64,000 nucleotides of DNA from Bacteroidales bacterium (GCA_015061165.1 SUXC01000005.1:1-64000); one strand, 5' to 3'; counted from the first letter of the stretch, positions 43,412 to 54,100 are shown. Notes: a model not told the origin generated them from the letters alone. Program-made: numbers and translations.

Positions 43412-45909
43412 TGAAATTCATTAAACAAATATCGCTACTCGCTCTTGGCTTGTGCTTGGCGCTTGCGCTCCAAGCACAGCCTAAGCGTGAGTTTCGTGCT
43501 TCATGGCTAACGACGGCTTGGGCTATTGACTGGCCTAATCCACATAGCCAACATGATGAAGAGGGGCAACTCAAACAGCAAAACTATTTGATTTCTCTGC
43601 TCAAACTCCATGAGCAAGCAAATCTCAATGCTATTTTCTTTCAGGTACGTAGTTTCTCGGATGCTATGTACAAATCTAAGTACGAGCCATGGAGCCAATA
43701 CTTGACTGGTACACGTGGCGGTGAACCTACCTATGACCCACTTCAACTCCTTATTGATAGCGCGCATGCACGTGGTATAGAGGTACATGCTTGGCTCAAC
43801 CCTTATCGCTATGCCAGTTCAGAAACTACATTTGGCAAAAATCATCCGTTAGATTATTATAATACCCATCCTGAATGGTTGGTGGATTGCGGTGGTATCA
43901 CTATCCTCAATCCTTCATTACCTGAGGTGCGTGAGCAAATCTGCAAGGTGGTAGCCGACATTGTGGAGAACTACGATGTGGATGGAATCATCTTTGACGA
44001 CTACTTCCATCAATCGGGTTACAAAGATTCCTACGACCAAGAGCAATATGCTGCTACGGGCAATGGTATGTCGCGTGCCGATTGGCGTCGTGCGCAGAAC
44101 AACCTGATGGTGCGCATGGTCAATGATACTATCAAGGCTATCAAACCTTGGGTGAAGTTTGGTATTGGTCCTGCGGGTGTAGCGGGTAAGGCAAATACCT
44201 CAGCTCCCGTATATGGCGTAGAACCTTGTCCTACTCCTGCCAGCGATTGGCAGTATAACCAAATTTATGCGGATCCTCTCGCATGGTATAACGAGCATAC
44301 CATTGACTATATGGCACCACAAATCTATTGGACAATTGATTCTTGGTCTAACTACGATGTGATTTGCAAATGGTGGTCAGATATGGCTTGTCATTTCAAT
44401 CGTCATATGTATGTCAGTCATACGCTCCAAAATATGGTATCTGACAATCAGATTACAAGCGGTAAACATGGCAAACAGGAGATAGGAGACCAAATAGCAC
44501 TCAATCGTTTATATGACCGTATGGATGCTCCGGGTAGTTGTTGGTATAGTTTCAGCACGGGTATGAATACCCTAAATTTCTTCAAGTATATTGGTGCAGA
44601 TGTCAATACGCGTCCTGCTGTCGTTCCACAAATGACGTGGATGGCTACCAATGAGTGTGTGTATGTCAGCAATATCCATGTAGAGGGTAATAGACTCGTG
44701 TGGGATGCGCCGCGTGATAATCTTCGCTATGTGGTTTATCAAATTCCTATGGAGGAGCTTGGCTCGCATGGCGCAGTAGGCACCAGCCGCAACCTTTTAG
44801 GTACTACTTATACTACTTCGTTTGAATTGCCAAGCGAAGAACCTGCTATTCCGCTCACTTACGCGGTAGCTGTTCTTGACCGTTTTGGCAACGAGTATCC
44901 TGCGCGTACTATGGATAATACGGATTGGGGCAAGTCGCCTATGGCAGAGGTCGTTTATCCTGCTAATAACGCGAATGCGGTTATACCGTGCAATGTGTAT
45001 TGGAAAACGGTGGAAGGTGCCGACTCCTATTTCTTCCAACTCTCCAAGTCATCGGACTTCTCTACGTTGGATTATGAGTATGAGGTTACGGATACCCTCT
45101 TCTATTTGGGCAAAGTGTATTGGCTCAATCAGGATGGCACCTACTATTGGCGTGTGCGTACACGCAGTATTAATAAGGAAGATTCCTTTACGGATGTACA
45201 TACGTTCAATGGTTCCTATTTCCGTATGCAATCGCCTGCTGAGGGCGACACCTGCGACTTTAAGACTCCTACTTTCATCTGTGACAGTATTTCATATCCT
45301 ACGGTGGAATATACATTTGAAATAGCCTCTAATAATAAGTTCGATGATAATTCTATGGTGCATGTTGCTACTTCTTCTGTTCCTCGTTTCACCTTACCGT
45401 TTGACTTGCTTGCTTCACGCGACTATTTTGTGAGAGTCACTGCTTCGTTTAGCGGTATGGAGGTGATGACTAAGGAAGTTAAGTTCCGTACTATGGCGCA
45501 GTATGTACCTGTACCCGTCATCACATCGCCTGCTGATGGCACACATTTTGCAGGTAACGATGTAACGGTAACATGGCAGGAGCAGGCCTCCTCGGGATTC
45601 CAAGTAGAGTTTAGTCAAAAATCCAATTTCCCTCCTCGTTCCACTACTAAGGTTCGTGTGGATGACCCCACAGTTTTCTCTTGTACGAAAACGGAATTGA
45701 AGACAGGAACTTGGTATATTCGTGTGTTTGCGATAGCAGAAGGTGGATTGACCGACCCTTCGGAGGTAGTCACGATTTATACAGGCAGCACAACTCCTGT
45801 GGATAATATTTCTGTGGAAACTACTCCTATTAAGGTCGTTGAAAACGGACATGTAGTTATTTATCGCAACGGTAAACGCTATAATGTGTTGGGAAATATA
45901 GTAGAATAG
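43411..45909 (+). CDS. GHL10 (DUF187) glycosidase-like protein with C-terminal tag
   Basis: Secreted protein of 832 residues. Signal peptide (LALALQAQ) without lipobox. Residues about 25-340 are a TIM-barrel of the GHL10/DUF187 family: REFRASWLTTAWAIDWPNPH, HARGIEVHAWLNPYRY, and VDGIIFDDYFH with the candidate acidic residues near 190. Fibronectin-type and Ig-like beta domains follow from about 400 to 790. It ends in the shared tag KVVENGHVVIYRNGKRYNVL. Members of GHL10 are little studied; its place in an operon with murQ, an amidase and NAGPA suggests cleavage of a GlcNAc/MurNAc-containing chain. Confidence 0.82.
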   Translation: MKFIKQISLLALGLCLALALQAQPKREFRASWLTTAWAIDWPNPHSQHDEEGQLKQQNYLISLLKLHEQANLNAIFFQVRSFSDAMYKSKYEPWSQYLTGTRGGEPTYDPLQLLIDSAHARGIEVHAWLNPYRYASSETTFGKNHPLDYYNTHPEWLVDCGGITILNPSLPEVREQICKVVADIVENYDVDGIIFDDYFHQSGYKDSYDQEQYAATGNGMSRADWRRAQNNLMVRMVNDTIKAIKPWVKFGIGPAGVAGKANTSAPVYGVEPCPTPASDWQYNQIYADPLAWYNEHTIDYMAPQIYWTIDSWSNYDVICKWWSDMACHFNRHMYVSHTLQNMVSDNQITSGKHGKQEIGDQIALNRLYDRMDAPGSCWYSFSTGMNTLNFFKYIGADVNTRPAVVPQMTWMATNECVYVSNIHVEGNRLVWDAPRDNLRYVVYQIPMEELGSHGAVGTSRNLLGTTYTTSFELPSEEPAIPLTYAVAVLDRFGNEYPARTMDNTDWGKSPMAEVVYPANNANAVIPCNVYWKTVEGADSYFFQLSKSSDFSTLDYEYEVTDTLFYLGKVYWLNQDGTYYWRVRTRSINKEDSFTDVHTFNGSYFRMQSPAEGDTCDFKTPTFICDSISYPTVEYTFEIASNNKFDDNSMVHVATSSVPRFTLPFDLLASRDYFVRVTASFSGMEVMTKEVKFRTMAQYVPVPVITSPADGTHFAGNDVTVTWQEQASSGFQVEFSQKSNFPPRSTTKVRVDDPTVFSCTKTELKTGTWYIRVFAIAEGGLTDPSEVVTIYTGSTTPVDNISVETTPIKVVENGHVVIYRNGKRYNVLGNIVE

Positions 45910-45918
45910 CTATCTGCA

Positions 45919-45973
45919 CCACACAATAACCACACAATAACCATACAATAACCATACAATAACCACACAATAA
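45919..45973. repeat. 11-bp tandem repeat CCACACAATAA
   Basis: Five head-to-tail units alternate CCACACAATAA and CCATACAATAA. Just after it, CCGTGGAC and GTCCACACGG (46006-46025) can fold into a hairpin with a small bulge. The hairpin could protect or end part of the transcript before the next gene; there is no promoter box in the gap. Confidence 0.9.
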
Positions 45974-46064
45974 ATACAATTTTTACTTAACGCAACCGAG
46001 GTCCACCGTGGACGTGTCCACACGGATGAGGAAGCAATTTATTAACCAAAAAAACAACAAATTT

Positions 46065-48533
46065 ATGAAAAGATTTTCAATCTTTTGCGCAGCTCTTTTT
46101 GCTGCGGTAACTTCTTTTGCTGCCGTTACTTACGAGCTCAACGGTGGTGTGACCAATGATGAAAATTGGTTAGGAAAAGGCGACATGTTTGCTGCCTTCA
46201 TGACAGATGCTGGTGTATCTGGTTTCGAAACGTTGGAGTATTACATGCAACAAGCAGATCCTCTTGGCGCACCAAATATCTGCGCTAAGTTGACAGATGC
46301 TTCTCCTGCTTTACAAATGGAAAAATGGGCTTGGTTGAAAGCCTACATCGAGGCTGCTCACGTAGCACAGGCTGCTGATGGTGCTTCTGCTCTTCCTGCT
46401 GATGGTACTGGCGCAGCATGGCGTTATGCTGTGGGTGCTTTCTTTGTTTCAGGTCAACGTGCAAGTTGGCCTAAATCTGCTGATTTCTCAAGCCTTGGCT
46501 TGCCAGCAGCATTTATTCCATCTTGGCAACATGCTTTTGCTAACCCAACTGAAATTACAGAAGGTGAGTTCGTTTTAAATGAACCTTACAAAGAAGGTTC
46601 TACTTTCGATGGTTGGTATGCTGCTGCTGACTTCTCTGGCGAGAAAGTTACTGTTATCAACGCTGAAACTACTGGTACTCTCTATGCGAAATGGGTAGAG
46701 TATATCCCTACTATCGCTGAGGTAAAAGCGATGGCAGATGACACAGAAACCAAAGTTGCTGGTGTAGTTAACTTCATTTCTGGTAAAAACGTATACATCC
46801 AAGATGCTACTGGTGGTATCCTCGTTTATACCGCTGAGAATCCTACTTTTGCAGTTGGCGAGAAAATTATAGCTAAGGGTGTTAAGGTGATGTACGGTGG
46901 TGCTCCTGAGGTAAAGAGTGCAGTTATTGAGTCTGCTGAGGCTGGCGAATTGGCTGCCCCTGTTGTATTCGAGAACTTGGCTGCTCTCGTGGCTGATACA
47001 GAGTTCAAGTACTTTGCTACTCGCGTAAACGTGCCTGGCTTGAAGATTGTTTCTTACGATAGCTACAACAACCCTACCGTAGCAGATGCGCTTGGCAACC
47101 AAGCTGTTTGCTATAGAATGTCTCTTGATCCTGCTGAGGCTCCAGTAGGTTCTAAAATTACTGTTGATGCTGTGGCTGGTTGGTACAATGGTTTCCAATT
47201 CGTAGGTGATGTAGCTGGTTTGTCTGTAGTTCCAGGTCCAAAGAAAGATAGCTATGCTTATCCTACTCGTCACGAGAAATATACTTTGACCAACAATTGG
47301 ATAGTTTCTAACTTGGAAGACAACTTTGCTGCTAACAAGCCAGGTGGTACTGATTATGTTCGTGGTATGGCTGCTAAAGACGGTATCATGTACTTCATCA
47401 ACCGTGAGATTGAGGCTATTATTCCTGTAGTTGGTGCTACTGGCGAGATGCTTGATCCTATCAAGATTAAGGGCGAACACCTTTTCCAAAAGGTTACTGG
47501 TACTGATTCTATTACAGGCGAGCCTACCTATGGCGCTGGTGCTACTCTTCCATTCAACGATATCAAATTTGACCAAGCTGGCAACTGCTTGATTGGTGCT
47601 TGCGTATCTGCTTCTAGTGCTTGCCAACCATTCTTTATCTATACAGTAGATCTTGCTACTGGTGAGGCTAAAGAACTCATCAATGATGTTCTTTGGGATA
47701 ACCCAGGTTTGGATTCTGTTGTATTCCGTTTCGACGCATTTGGTGTAGCAGGTGATGTTACCAAGAATGGTGTTATTATGGCTGCTGATGCTACCTCTGG
47801 TAACTGGTTGGTTTATCGTTGGTTGATTACCGACGGCGTGGTAGGCGAAGGTGAGCAAATAGCTATCCTTTTGGACCCTGCTGTTGACCAATCATTGTAT
47901 ATCAATGCTGCTGGTTTCGGTACAGCTCCTCAAATCTTCCCACAAGATGAACTCGGTTCTCTCTTCTATGTGGACGGCTTCAATACATTGCCTATGTTGT
48001 TCTACGGAAACCCAGAAGAGGGTGCTACATTGGTAGATGACTTTATCTATGTTCCTACTGGTACAGTTGTAACTAATAACGAGGGTGATGAACTTTCTAT
48101 GAATACTGGTCACAACGGTCTTGTTGAGTTCCAAGTAGGTGAAGAGTACTTCCTCTTGATGACAGCTTCTAACACTGCTGCTTCTGTAACATCTTCTTTT
48201 GCTCTCTACAAGTTTGCGGATGAAGATCGTATGTTTGAGGGTATGGAACCACTTTGGTACTTCCCTGCTAAGGGTATGGGTGCTGCCACCAATGGTTGCC
48301 GTACAGCGGTTCCTTCTGTTGATGTTGTTGATGAGAATACTGCTATTCTTTATCTCTATACCAATAACAACGGTTATGCTGCTTATACCCTCAAGACTGA
48401 CGGTACAGTTCCTTCAGGTCTTGACAACGTAGAGCTTGAGACTATCGGTGCTCGCAAGGTGGTTGAGAACGGTCAAGTTTACATCATCAAGAACGGTGTG
48501 AAATACAACCTTCTCGGTGCAGAGGTAAAATAA
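46065..48533 (+). CDS. Secreted InlB-repeat, OB-fold and propeller protein with C-terminal tag
   Basis: An 822-residue exported protein. ATG 46065 is preferred because the first 19 track residues read through a repeat hairpin and lack a leader, while MKRFSIFCAALFAAVTSFAA is a clear signal peptide. Domains: unique N-terminal region (about 20-150); a Listeria-Bacteroides InlB-type repeat (FDGWYAAADFSGEKV, about 185-215); an OB-fold/DUF5689-like domain (about 220-400, YIQDATGGILVYT); a beta-propeller-like domain (about 410-770). It ends with the shared tag KVVENGQVYIIKNGVKYNLL. No catalytic motif; glycan or surface adhesion is plausible. Confidence 0.78.
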   Translation: MKRFSIFCAALFAAVTSFAAVTYELNGGVTNDENWLGKGDMFAAFMTDAGVSGFETLEYYMQQADPLGAPNICAKLTDASPALQMEKWAWLKAYIEAAHVAQAADGASALPADGTGAAWRYAVGAFFVSGQRASWPKSADFSSLGLPAAFIPSWQHAFANPTEITEGEFVLNEPYKEGSTFDGWYAAADFSGEKVTVINAETTGTLYAKWVEYIPTIAEVKAMADDTETKVAGVVNFISGKNVYIQDATGGILVYTAENPTFAVGEKIIAKGVKVMYGGAPEVKSAVIESAEAGELAAPVVFENLAALVADTEFKYFATRVNVPGLKIVSYDSYNNPTVADALGNQAVCYRMSLDPAEAPVGSKITVDAVAGWYNGFQFVGDVAGLSVVPGPKKDSYAYPTRHEKYTLTNNWIVSNLEDNFAANKPGGTDYVRGMAAKDGIMYFINREIEAIIPVVGATGEMLDPIKIKGEHLFQKVTGTDSITGEPTYGAGATLPFNDIKFDQAGNCLIGACVSASSACQPFFIYTVDLATGEAKELINDVLWDNPGLDSVVFRFDAFGVAGDVTKNGVIMAADATSGNWLVYRWLITDGVVGEGEQIAILLDPAVDQSLYINAAGFGTAPQIFPQDELGSLFYVDGFNTLPMLFYGNPEEGATLVDDFIYVPTGTVVTNNEGDELSMNTGHNGLVEFQVGEEYFLLMTASNTAASVTSSFALYKFADEDRMFEGMEPLWYFPAKGMGAATNGCRTAVPSVDVVDENTAILYLYTNNNGYAAYTLKTDGTVPSGLDNVELETIGARKVVENGQVYIIKNGVKYNLLGAEVK

Positions 48534-48606
48534 TCTAACTGTCCAGTCTATATAGAATATCTATACCATATAGGACTTCTATACCATATAGACAATCTAT
48601 CTTTTC

Positions 48607-48637
48607 AGAGTGTGTCCTTCGGGGCACACTCTTTATT
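48607..48637 (+). terminator. Strong intrinsic terminator
   Basis: AGAGTGTGTCC (48607-48617), a TTCG tetraloop, GGGCACACTCT (48622-48632), then TTTATTT. All 11 pairs form, with one G-U. It should end the murK operon after the tagged 822-residue protein; the next gene has its own promoter. Confidence 0.93.
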
Positions 48638-48640
48638 TCC

Positions 48641-48706
48641 AGCCTCTCGCCTCTAACCTTTCGCCTCTCGCCTCTAACCTTTCGCCTCTCGCCTTTAACC
48701 TATAAA
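48641..48706. repeat. CCTCTCGCCTCTAACCTTT repeats
   Basis: Two full copies of a 21-bp unit TCGCCTCTCGCCTCTAACCTT and a partial third ending in CCTTTAACC. It is the longest regular copy of the CTCTAACC/TTTAACC family in the window, lying between a terminator and a promoter. Confidence 0.88.
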
Positions 48707-48729
48707 CTTTACAAAAAAAAACACAAACG

Positions 48730-48761
48730 TTTGCATAATCCAAAAAAAAGTAGTAACTTTG
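48730..48761 (+). promoter_or_regulatory. Promoter of the NAGPA-amidase pair
   Basis: TTTG (48730-48733), 20 bases, TAACTTTG (48754-48761). The start point near 48768 lies inside the track ORF, so translation must begin at ATG 48788. Confidence 0.88.
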
Positions 48762-48787
48762 CGCGAAATTTTAGCTACAATAGTACC

Positions 48788-51088
48788 ATGAAGAAAATTC
48801 TACTCTCTATTTTTGCTTGTTGCATCAGTTTCTCATCTTTTGCAGCTCTTACGTTGAATGGTGTTGCTTACAACATTGACACCCTGTCCATGTACCCTGC
48901 TGGGCCAGGTGCGACTTTTTATGAACTGCGTATGCTTCGTCAGAGCGATGCTAAGGGGCGACTTGATTGCTGGCTTTTGACGGTGGACACACGTAACCCA
49001 TATGTGCATATCGAGGAGGTGCTTGGTAAAGGGCAGATTGTCGGCACTGAACGCCCGTCTGCTATGGCTACTCGTAGCACAACGGACACCAAAATCTTTT
49101 TTGCGGGTACCAATGGCGACTTCTTTGTAACGCAAGGAGATGTGGGTCTGCCTGTCGGTTTGACGGTTGTGAATAGCGAGTTCGCACATACGCCTTCTGC
49201 TGCCACTTCGCGTCGTGCTGGAGGCGTAACTGACGAGGGACTGGGTATCTTAGCTACTAATATCGGCTATTCATTCAGCCTCGTTACTGCGGATGATACC
49301 CTTAAAATCCATCATGTGAATTATAAGCGCAACGAGAACGAGCTTGTTCTCTATAACGCGCACAACGCCGCTACTACTGGCACGAATGCATACGGCACAG
49401 AACTTCAGGCAGAGCTTCTTCCTGGCGAACGTTGGCAAACCTCTGGTACGATGAAGTTGAAAATCACTGACAAACAGCAAAATGTAGGTTCTATGCCGCT
49501 TGCTGCTGGTAAAGTAGTATTGTCGGGTCATGGCACTATGGCTGCGGCACTCGATGCAATCAATGTGGGCGATGAGGTGGCAGTAAATATGTCGCTCCTT
49601 TTTGATGGCAAGGAGGTGGACGTAGCACAATGTATTGGTGGCGACACCTACGCGCTGATTGTTAATAATGGTCAGGTAGAGCAATCCAACTTCTGGAACG
49701 AATTGCACCCACGTACCGCTTTTGGTACTTCTGAAGATGGTCATATCCAATATTTCTTGGTGGTGGATGGACGTAGCAATAAGAGTGCGGGATGTACAAC
49801 CAAAGTGCTTGGTGAAATCATGCAGCACTACGGTGCGCATTATGCGGTGAACTGGGACGGCGGTGGCAGTTCGGGATTGTATATTCGTCCATTTGGACCA
49901 ATGAACAATGGTTCTGATGGAAGCGAACGTGCTTGCGGTAATGGTATGTTTGCTGTTGCTACTGTGCCTGAGGTGGATAATACCATCACGTCTATTGCGC
50001 CTTACCAACCTATCTATTCGTTGCCTCGTTATGGCGTAGCAGCACCAAAATTCTTGGGATACAACCAGTATGGTGTTCTTGTGGATACTAATCTGGTGGA
50101 TGTTAAGCTCTCTTGTGACCCTGCATTGGGCGAGATATTGCCTGATGGTCGCTTGTTGGCATCAGGTACTCAAGGTGGAAAACTCACTGCCACATGGGGA
50201 AATATCACTACCGAATTAGATGTGCGCATTATCTCTTCTGCATCTGTTTCTATTCGTCTTGATACGGTTTTGTGCGATGCGTTGCATCCTTATAAGGTGG
50301 AGGTTACAGGTGCTGTAGGTAACAATAAGATTGAGATTTTGGCTGAAGCACTGGATTGGGTTTCCTTAGATCCTGCGATTGCTACAGTCAATGAGTTGGG
50401 CGAGATTACTGGTCAGTCGAATGGTCAAACTATGGTTGTTGGTACATTGGGCGACTTCGCAGATACACTTGTGGTGAATGTGGAGGTGGCTGAAGCCAAC
50501 AAGATGGTCTGGGATGACTTCCGTGCCACCGATACATGGAAGGTTACTGGCTCTCCTTCTTCTTTCAAACCTGTTTTGTCTGTACCTCAAGACGACAATG
50601 CACCTGCTCTTCTCACTTTTACGTATGGGTCGGGTCGTAACAAGTTTGTGCAACTGGCCAAGGATTCACTCCTTTACTCATTGCCAGAGAAAATTCAAGT
50701 TCCTTTCACCAGTGATGCGGTTTATGATAAGGTCATCGTTATGATACGTGCCAATAATACGAATACTACCAATCAGATTACTTTTTTGAATCCGTTAGTG
50801 GGCGAAGAGAATGTGCTTGAAATTGATGTCAAAGAGGTTTTTGGTAGCGATGTGGCTATTTATCCATTGCTCTTCAAGGCACTGAAGTTCGTGCCTACAA
50901 CGGGAACCGAAAATGGCGAACGATATATCACATTACCTGGTATCATAGAGGTGTTTGGCGACGAGCATACGAACACGGGTCTGGAAAATACAATTGCTCC
51001 TTCCGAATATACCAAGTTCCTCGAGAACGGTCAGCTATTCATCCGCCACAACGGACAAATCTACACCATCTTCGGTACAAAACGCTAA
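48788..51088 (+). CDS. NAGPA-type phosphodiester glycosidase with Big_2 domain and C-terminal tag
   Basis: Exported protein of 766 residues with signal peptide (SIFACCISFSSFAALT). A NAGPA domain spans about residues 110-400: HPRTAFGTSEDGHIQYFLVV near 308 and VNWDGGGSSGLYIRP near 355 are the family motifs. The mammalian family member (uncovering enzyme) removes GlcNAc from GlcNAc-1-P-6-mannose. An Ig-like Big_2 region (about 420-570), a jelly-roll-like domain and the tag KFLENGQLFIRHNGQIYTIF follow. With an amidase gene 77 bases downstream and murQ in the same locus, a phosphodiester in a bacterial wall polymer is a plausible target; this is inference. Confidence 0.87.
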   Translation: MKKILLSIFACCISFSSFAALTLNGVAYNIDTLSMYPAGPGATFYELRMLRQSDAKGRLDCWLLTVDTRNPYVHIEEVLGKGQIVGTERPSAMATRSTTDTKIFFAGTNGDFFVTQGDVGLPVGLTVVNSEFAHTPSAATSRRAGGVTDEGLGILATNIGYSFSLVTADDTLKIHHVNYKRNENELVLYNAHNAATTGTNAYGTELQAELLPGERWQTSGTMKLKITDKQQNVGSMPLAAGKVVLSGHGTMAAALDAINVGDEVAVNMSLLFDGKEVDVAQCIGGDTYALIVNNGQVEQSNFWNELHPRTAFGTSEDGHIQYFLVVDGRSNKSAGCTTKVLGEIMQHYGAHYAVNWDGGGSSGLYIRPFGPMNNGSDGSERACGNGMFAVATVPEVDNTITSIAPYQPIYSLPRYGVAAPKFLGYNQYGVLVDTNLVDVKLSCDPALGEILPDGRLLASGTQGGKLTATWGNITTELDVRIISSASVSIRLDTVLCDALHPYKVEVTGAVGNNKIEILAEALDWVSLDPAIATVNELGEITGQSNGQTMVVGTLGDFADTLVVNVEVAEANKMVWDDFRATDTWKVTGSPSSFKPVLSVPQDDNAPALLTFTYGSGRNKFVQLAKDSLLYSLPEKIQVPFTSDAVYDKVIVMIRANNTNTTNQITFLNPLVGEENVLEIDVKEVFGSDVAIYPLLFKALKFVPTTGTENGERYITLPGIIEVFGDEHTNTGLENTIAPSEYTKFLENGQLFIRHNGQIYTIFGTKR

Positions 51089-51165
51089 CTTTCTCCGAAC
51101 TCTCCGAGAATTTCTGATTCCTTCCGAGTTCTTCTGAAAATAAAATAACTAAAAACAATACTTTT

Positions 51166-54100
51166 ATGAAAAAAATCTTTACTTTTATCACGATGCTCTG
51201 CGTTTGTGTATCAATGACTGCAGACATTCGTGTCCTCAGCGACACTCGCATTGGCGAAGGCTATTCTCCTCGTTTTGTGGATGCAGAGACTATTACGTAT
51301 CTTGCGTATAGCAATGCCGATTATCGCACAGTCGTTGATAACAACGCTGCACTTCGCGTGGACAATGAGAATCTTGAACTCAATCTCTATCGCAATGGCG
51401 AAAAGGTTGTGCTAAAACCTCATGGTGATGCCAATTATATTTGGGTGTCATTATCGCCTGATCAGACTAAGATTCTCTTCAACACCAAGTATGGTACAGC
51501 TATCTGCGATCTCAATGGTCAAGAAATCATCAACTTGGGTCAGGATTTCAATGCCCCTGTATGGTATGGCAACGACTATGTAGTGGGTATGGATGATAAC
51601 CATGATGGTTATTTCAATGTAGAGTCTTCTATTATGATGGCTTCTGTTGATGGTACCACTGTTCAACGCTTGACCAATCCAAAGGGAATGGGTATGTATC
51701 CTAATGTGGACGCTCGTTCTGGTCGCATTGTCTATGCTACTGAGAATGGTGAAATTCGCTTGCTTCAACTCAATCTTACGGAGGAGCCTATCCGCAAGCA
51801 TACCCCTCGTTTGGTAAAGGACATAGATGGCACTTTGCTCAATAAGATGCAACGTCAAGCGAAACGCGCTACTTCTACTAACCCTGCGGACTATAAGATT
51901 TATATCAACCCTGGTCATGGTGGCTATGATTCTGATGACCGTCTCATGTATCTCTATCCTATTTTTATCGATGGCAATGTGGTCAATGAGGCGGATGGAT
52001 ATACTCGTGAGCAGAGTTTCTGGGAGAGCGTATCTAACTTGGATAAGGGATTGCGCCTTGATACCATGCTTCGTGATCTTGGTTTCCAAACCAAGATGTC
52101 TCGTATTACTAACACTACCGCTGATGACCGTAGTCTGTCGGGTATTTCGAGAGAGGCAAGTGATTGGAATGCAGACTTTATGCTTTCTATCCACTCCAAT
52201 GCAGGTAATCCTTCCAACTATATCTTGCAACTACACTCTGGTATTACCCCCGGTGACCCATACGGTTTGAATGGCTATCCAGAGAAAGTCCCAGAGGAGA
52301 TTTGCAATGAAGCACGCACAATCACTACATTGATGGGGCAAAACCAGTATTCTAACCAAGTGAGCTGCTGGTCCCGCGAGCCTATGATTGCTGGTGATAA
52401 GACTTTTGCTCGTACTATTATGGGCTGGAGCAATGGCTATGGAGTAATGCGTAATTTGAAGGTGCCAGGTACTATCTCCGAGGGTATGATGCACGATTAC
52501 TTGCCCGAGACCTACCGTCTGATGAATATTGATTACAAGCGTCAAGAGTCCTTCCAATTTGCAAAGACTTTTTATGATCACTTCTGTGATGGCGAATTGC
52601 CATACGGTGCCATCGGTGGTAAGATACACGATGTATATCAAAAGCAAACATTCCCTGACTATAAGCCTCGCAAGAATACCCGCGATGTCTTCCGTCCTAT
52701 CAACCGTGGTATAGTAGAACTTTGGCAAGGCGACCAGCTCCTTGATACATACGTTACCGATACCCTTTACAATGGTGTGTACTATTTTTGGAATCTTCAA
52801 CCAGGCACTTATACAGTGAAGGCAAAACCAGAGGGCTACTATCCACAGGAGCAAACCCTTGAGGTAAAGAATAATGAGATCTCGTATGGTATCTTCGCTC
52901 TCTCTATGGCACGCCAAACACCTCCAGAGGTAACGAACTATAGTCCTAAGGTGGAGATTACGGATAGTGTACTTGTTTCTACACAGGTTACTATTTCATT
53001 CAACTGGGATATGAATGAGGAAGCTACTGCTGCTGCGTTGGAAATCTCGCCTGCGGTGGAGGGTACAGTCACGTTTGAAGATGATAGCCACACCATGCGT
53101 TTCACGCCTGCAACCCGATTCGAACCAGGTGTTGAATATATTGTTACTATTGGTACTGGTGCTTGTCACCCTGATACTACATACGAAAATCACTTGCAAG
53201 AGCCATTCTCCTTCAAGTTCCGCACACAGAATCGTGGTTCTGTTCGCCTGATTCAAACCTATCCTACGGATGGTGCTACGGAGGTTCCTGTTACTCCTGC
53301 TTTCATTGCTATTTTTGATGCCAAATTGGCTAACGCTTCTAATAAGTGCTTCAAGGTATATGATGCTGAGGGCAATGATATCAGCCCAGTCGCTCGTAAT
53401 GTCAAATTGAACGGCGTCGCTCCAGCACCTTATGGCTCTGCTAAATTTGAGTTAAAAGCAGGTGCATTGCAGCCTAATTCCACTTATACTTTTGTTTTGC
53501 AACCAGAAGTAAAGGATGTAAATGGTGTATTGCTTAACGACCCTGTTACAATCACATTTACCACAGGCAATGAAATTGAGCCAGAAATAGCTATTTATGA
53601 CAATTTAGATTCGTTGTTCTTTGAAGGCGACAAGGAAAACTCTGTAGGTGTAACCTCTGTTTCTACATTGCGTAATACGGCTTCTAAGTACGAGGGATTG
53701 GCTTCCAATAAACTGACTTACACATTTGCTGAGTTGAACGGTGAGGCTATTTATATTGCAGACAATGTCTCTTCCATCAAGGGAAATAGCAAGTCTGTGT
53801 TAGGTATGCATTTGTTCTCTGATTATTCGTTCAACACGTTGTATGCTAAATGGGCTGTTGAGGGTGATATTCAATATACCAAGATTTGTGATCTGGATTA
53901 TGCAGGTTGGTTGTATCAAGAAGCCGACATGTCCACCTTGCCAGAGGGAGTTGACTATCAATTTATGGGCTTCCGATTAGTTCGCCAAAGTTCATTCTTA
54001 TCTCAGAAAGGTGAGATTAGTGTAGATGCTTTGCGTGTTCAGTTCGAGCCTTCAACTCCTACCGCAGTAGAGGATATCATGCTGCCATCTGCCGAAGGCA

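Noticed and set aside
46575-47891. 438-codon minus-strand ORF
   Set aside because: Antisense to the InlB/OB-fold/propeller gene, which has a signal peptide, domains and the C-terminal tag. The antisense product shows no motif.
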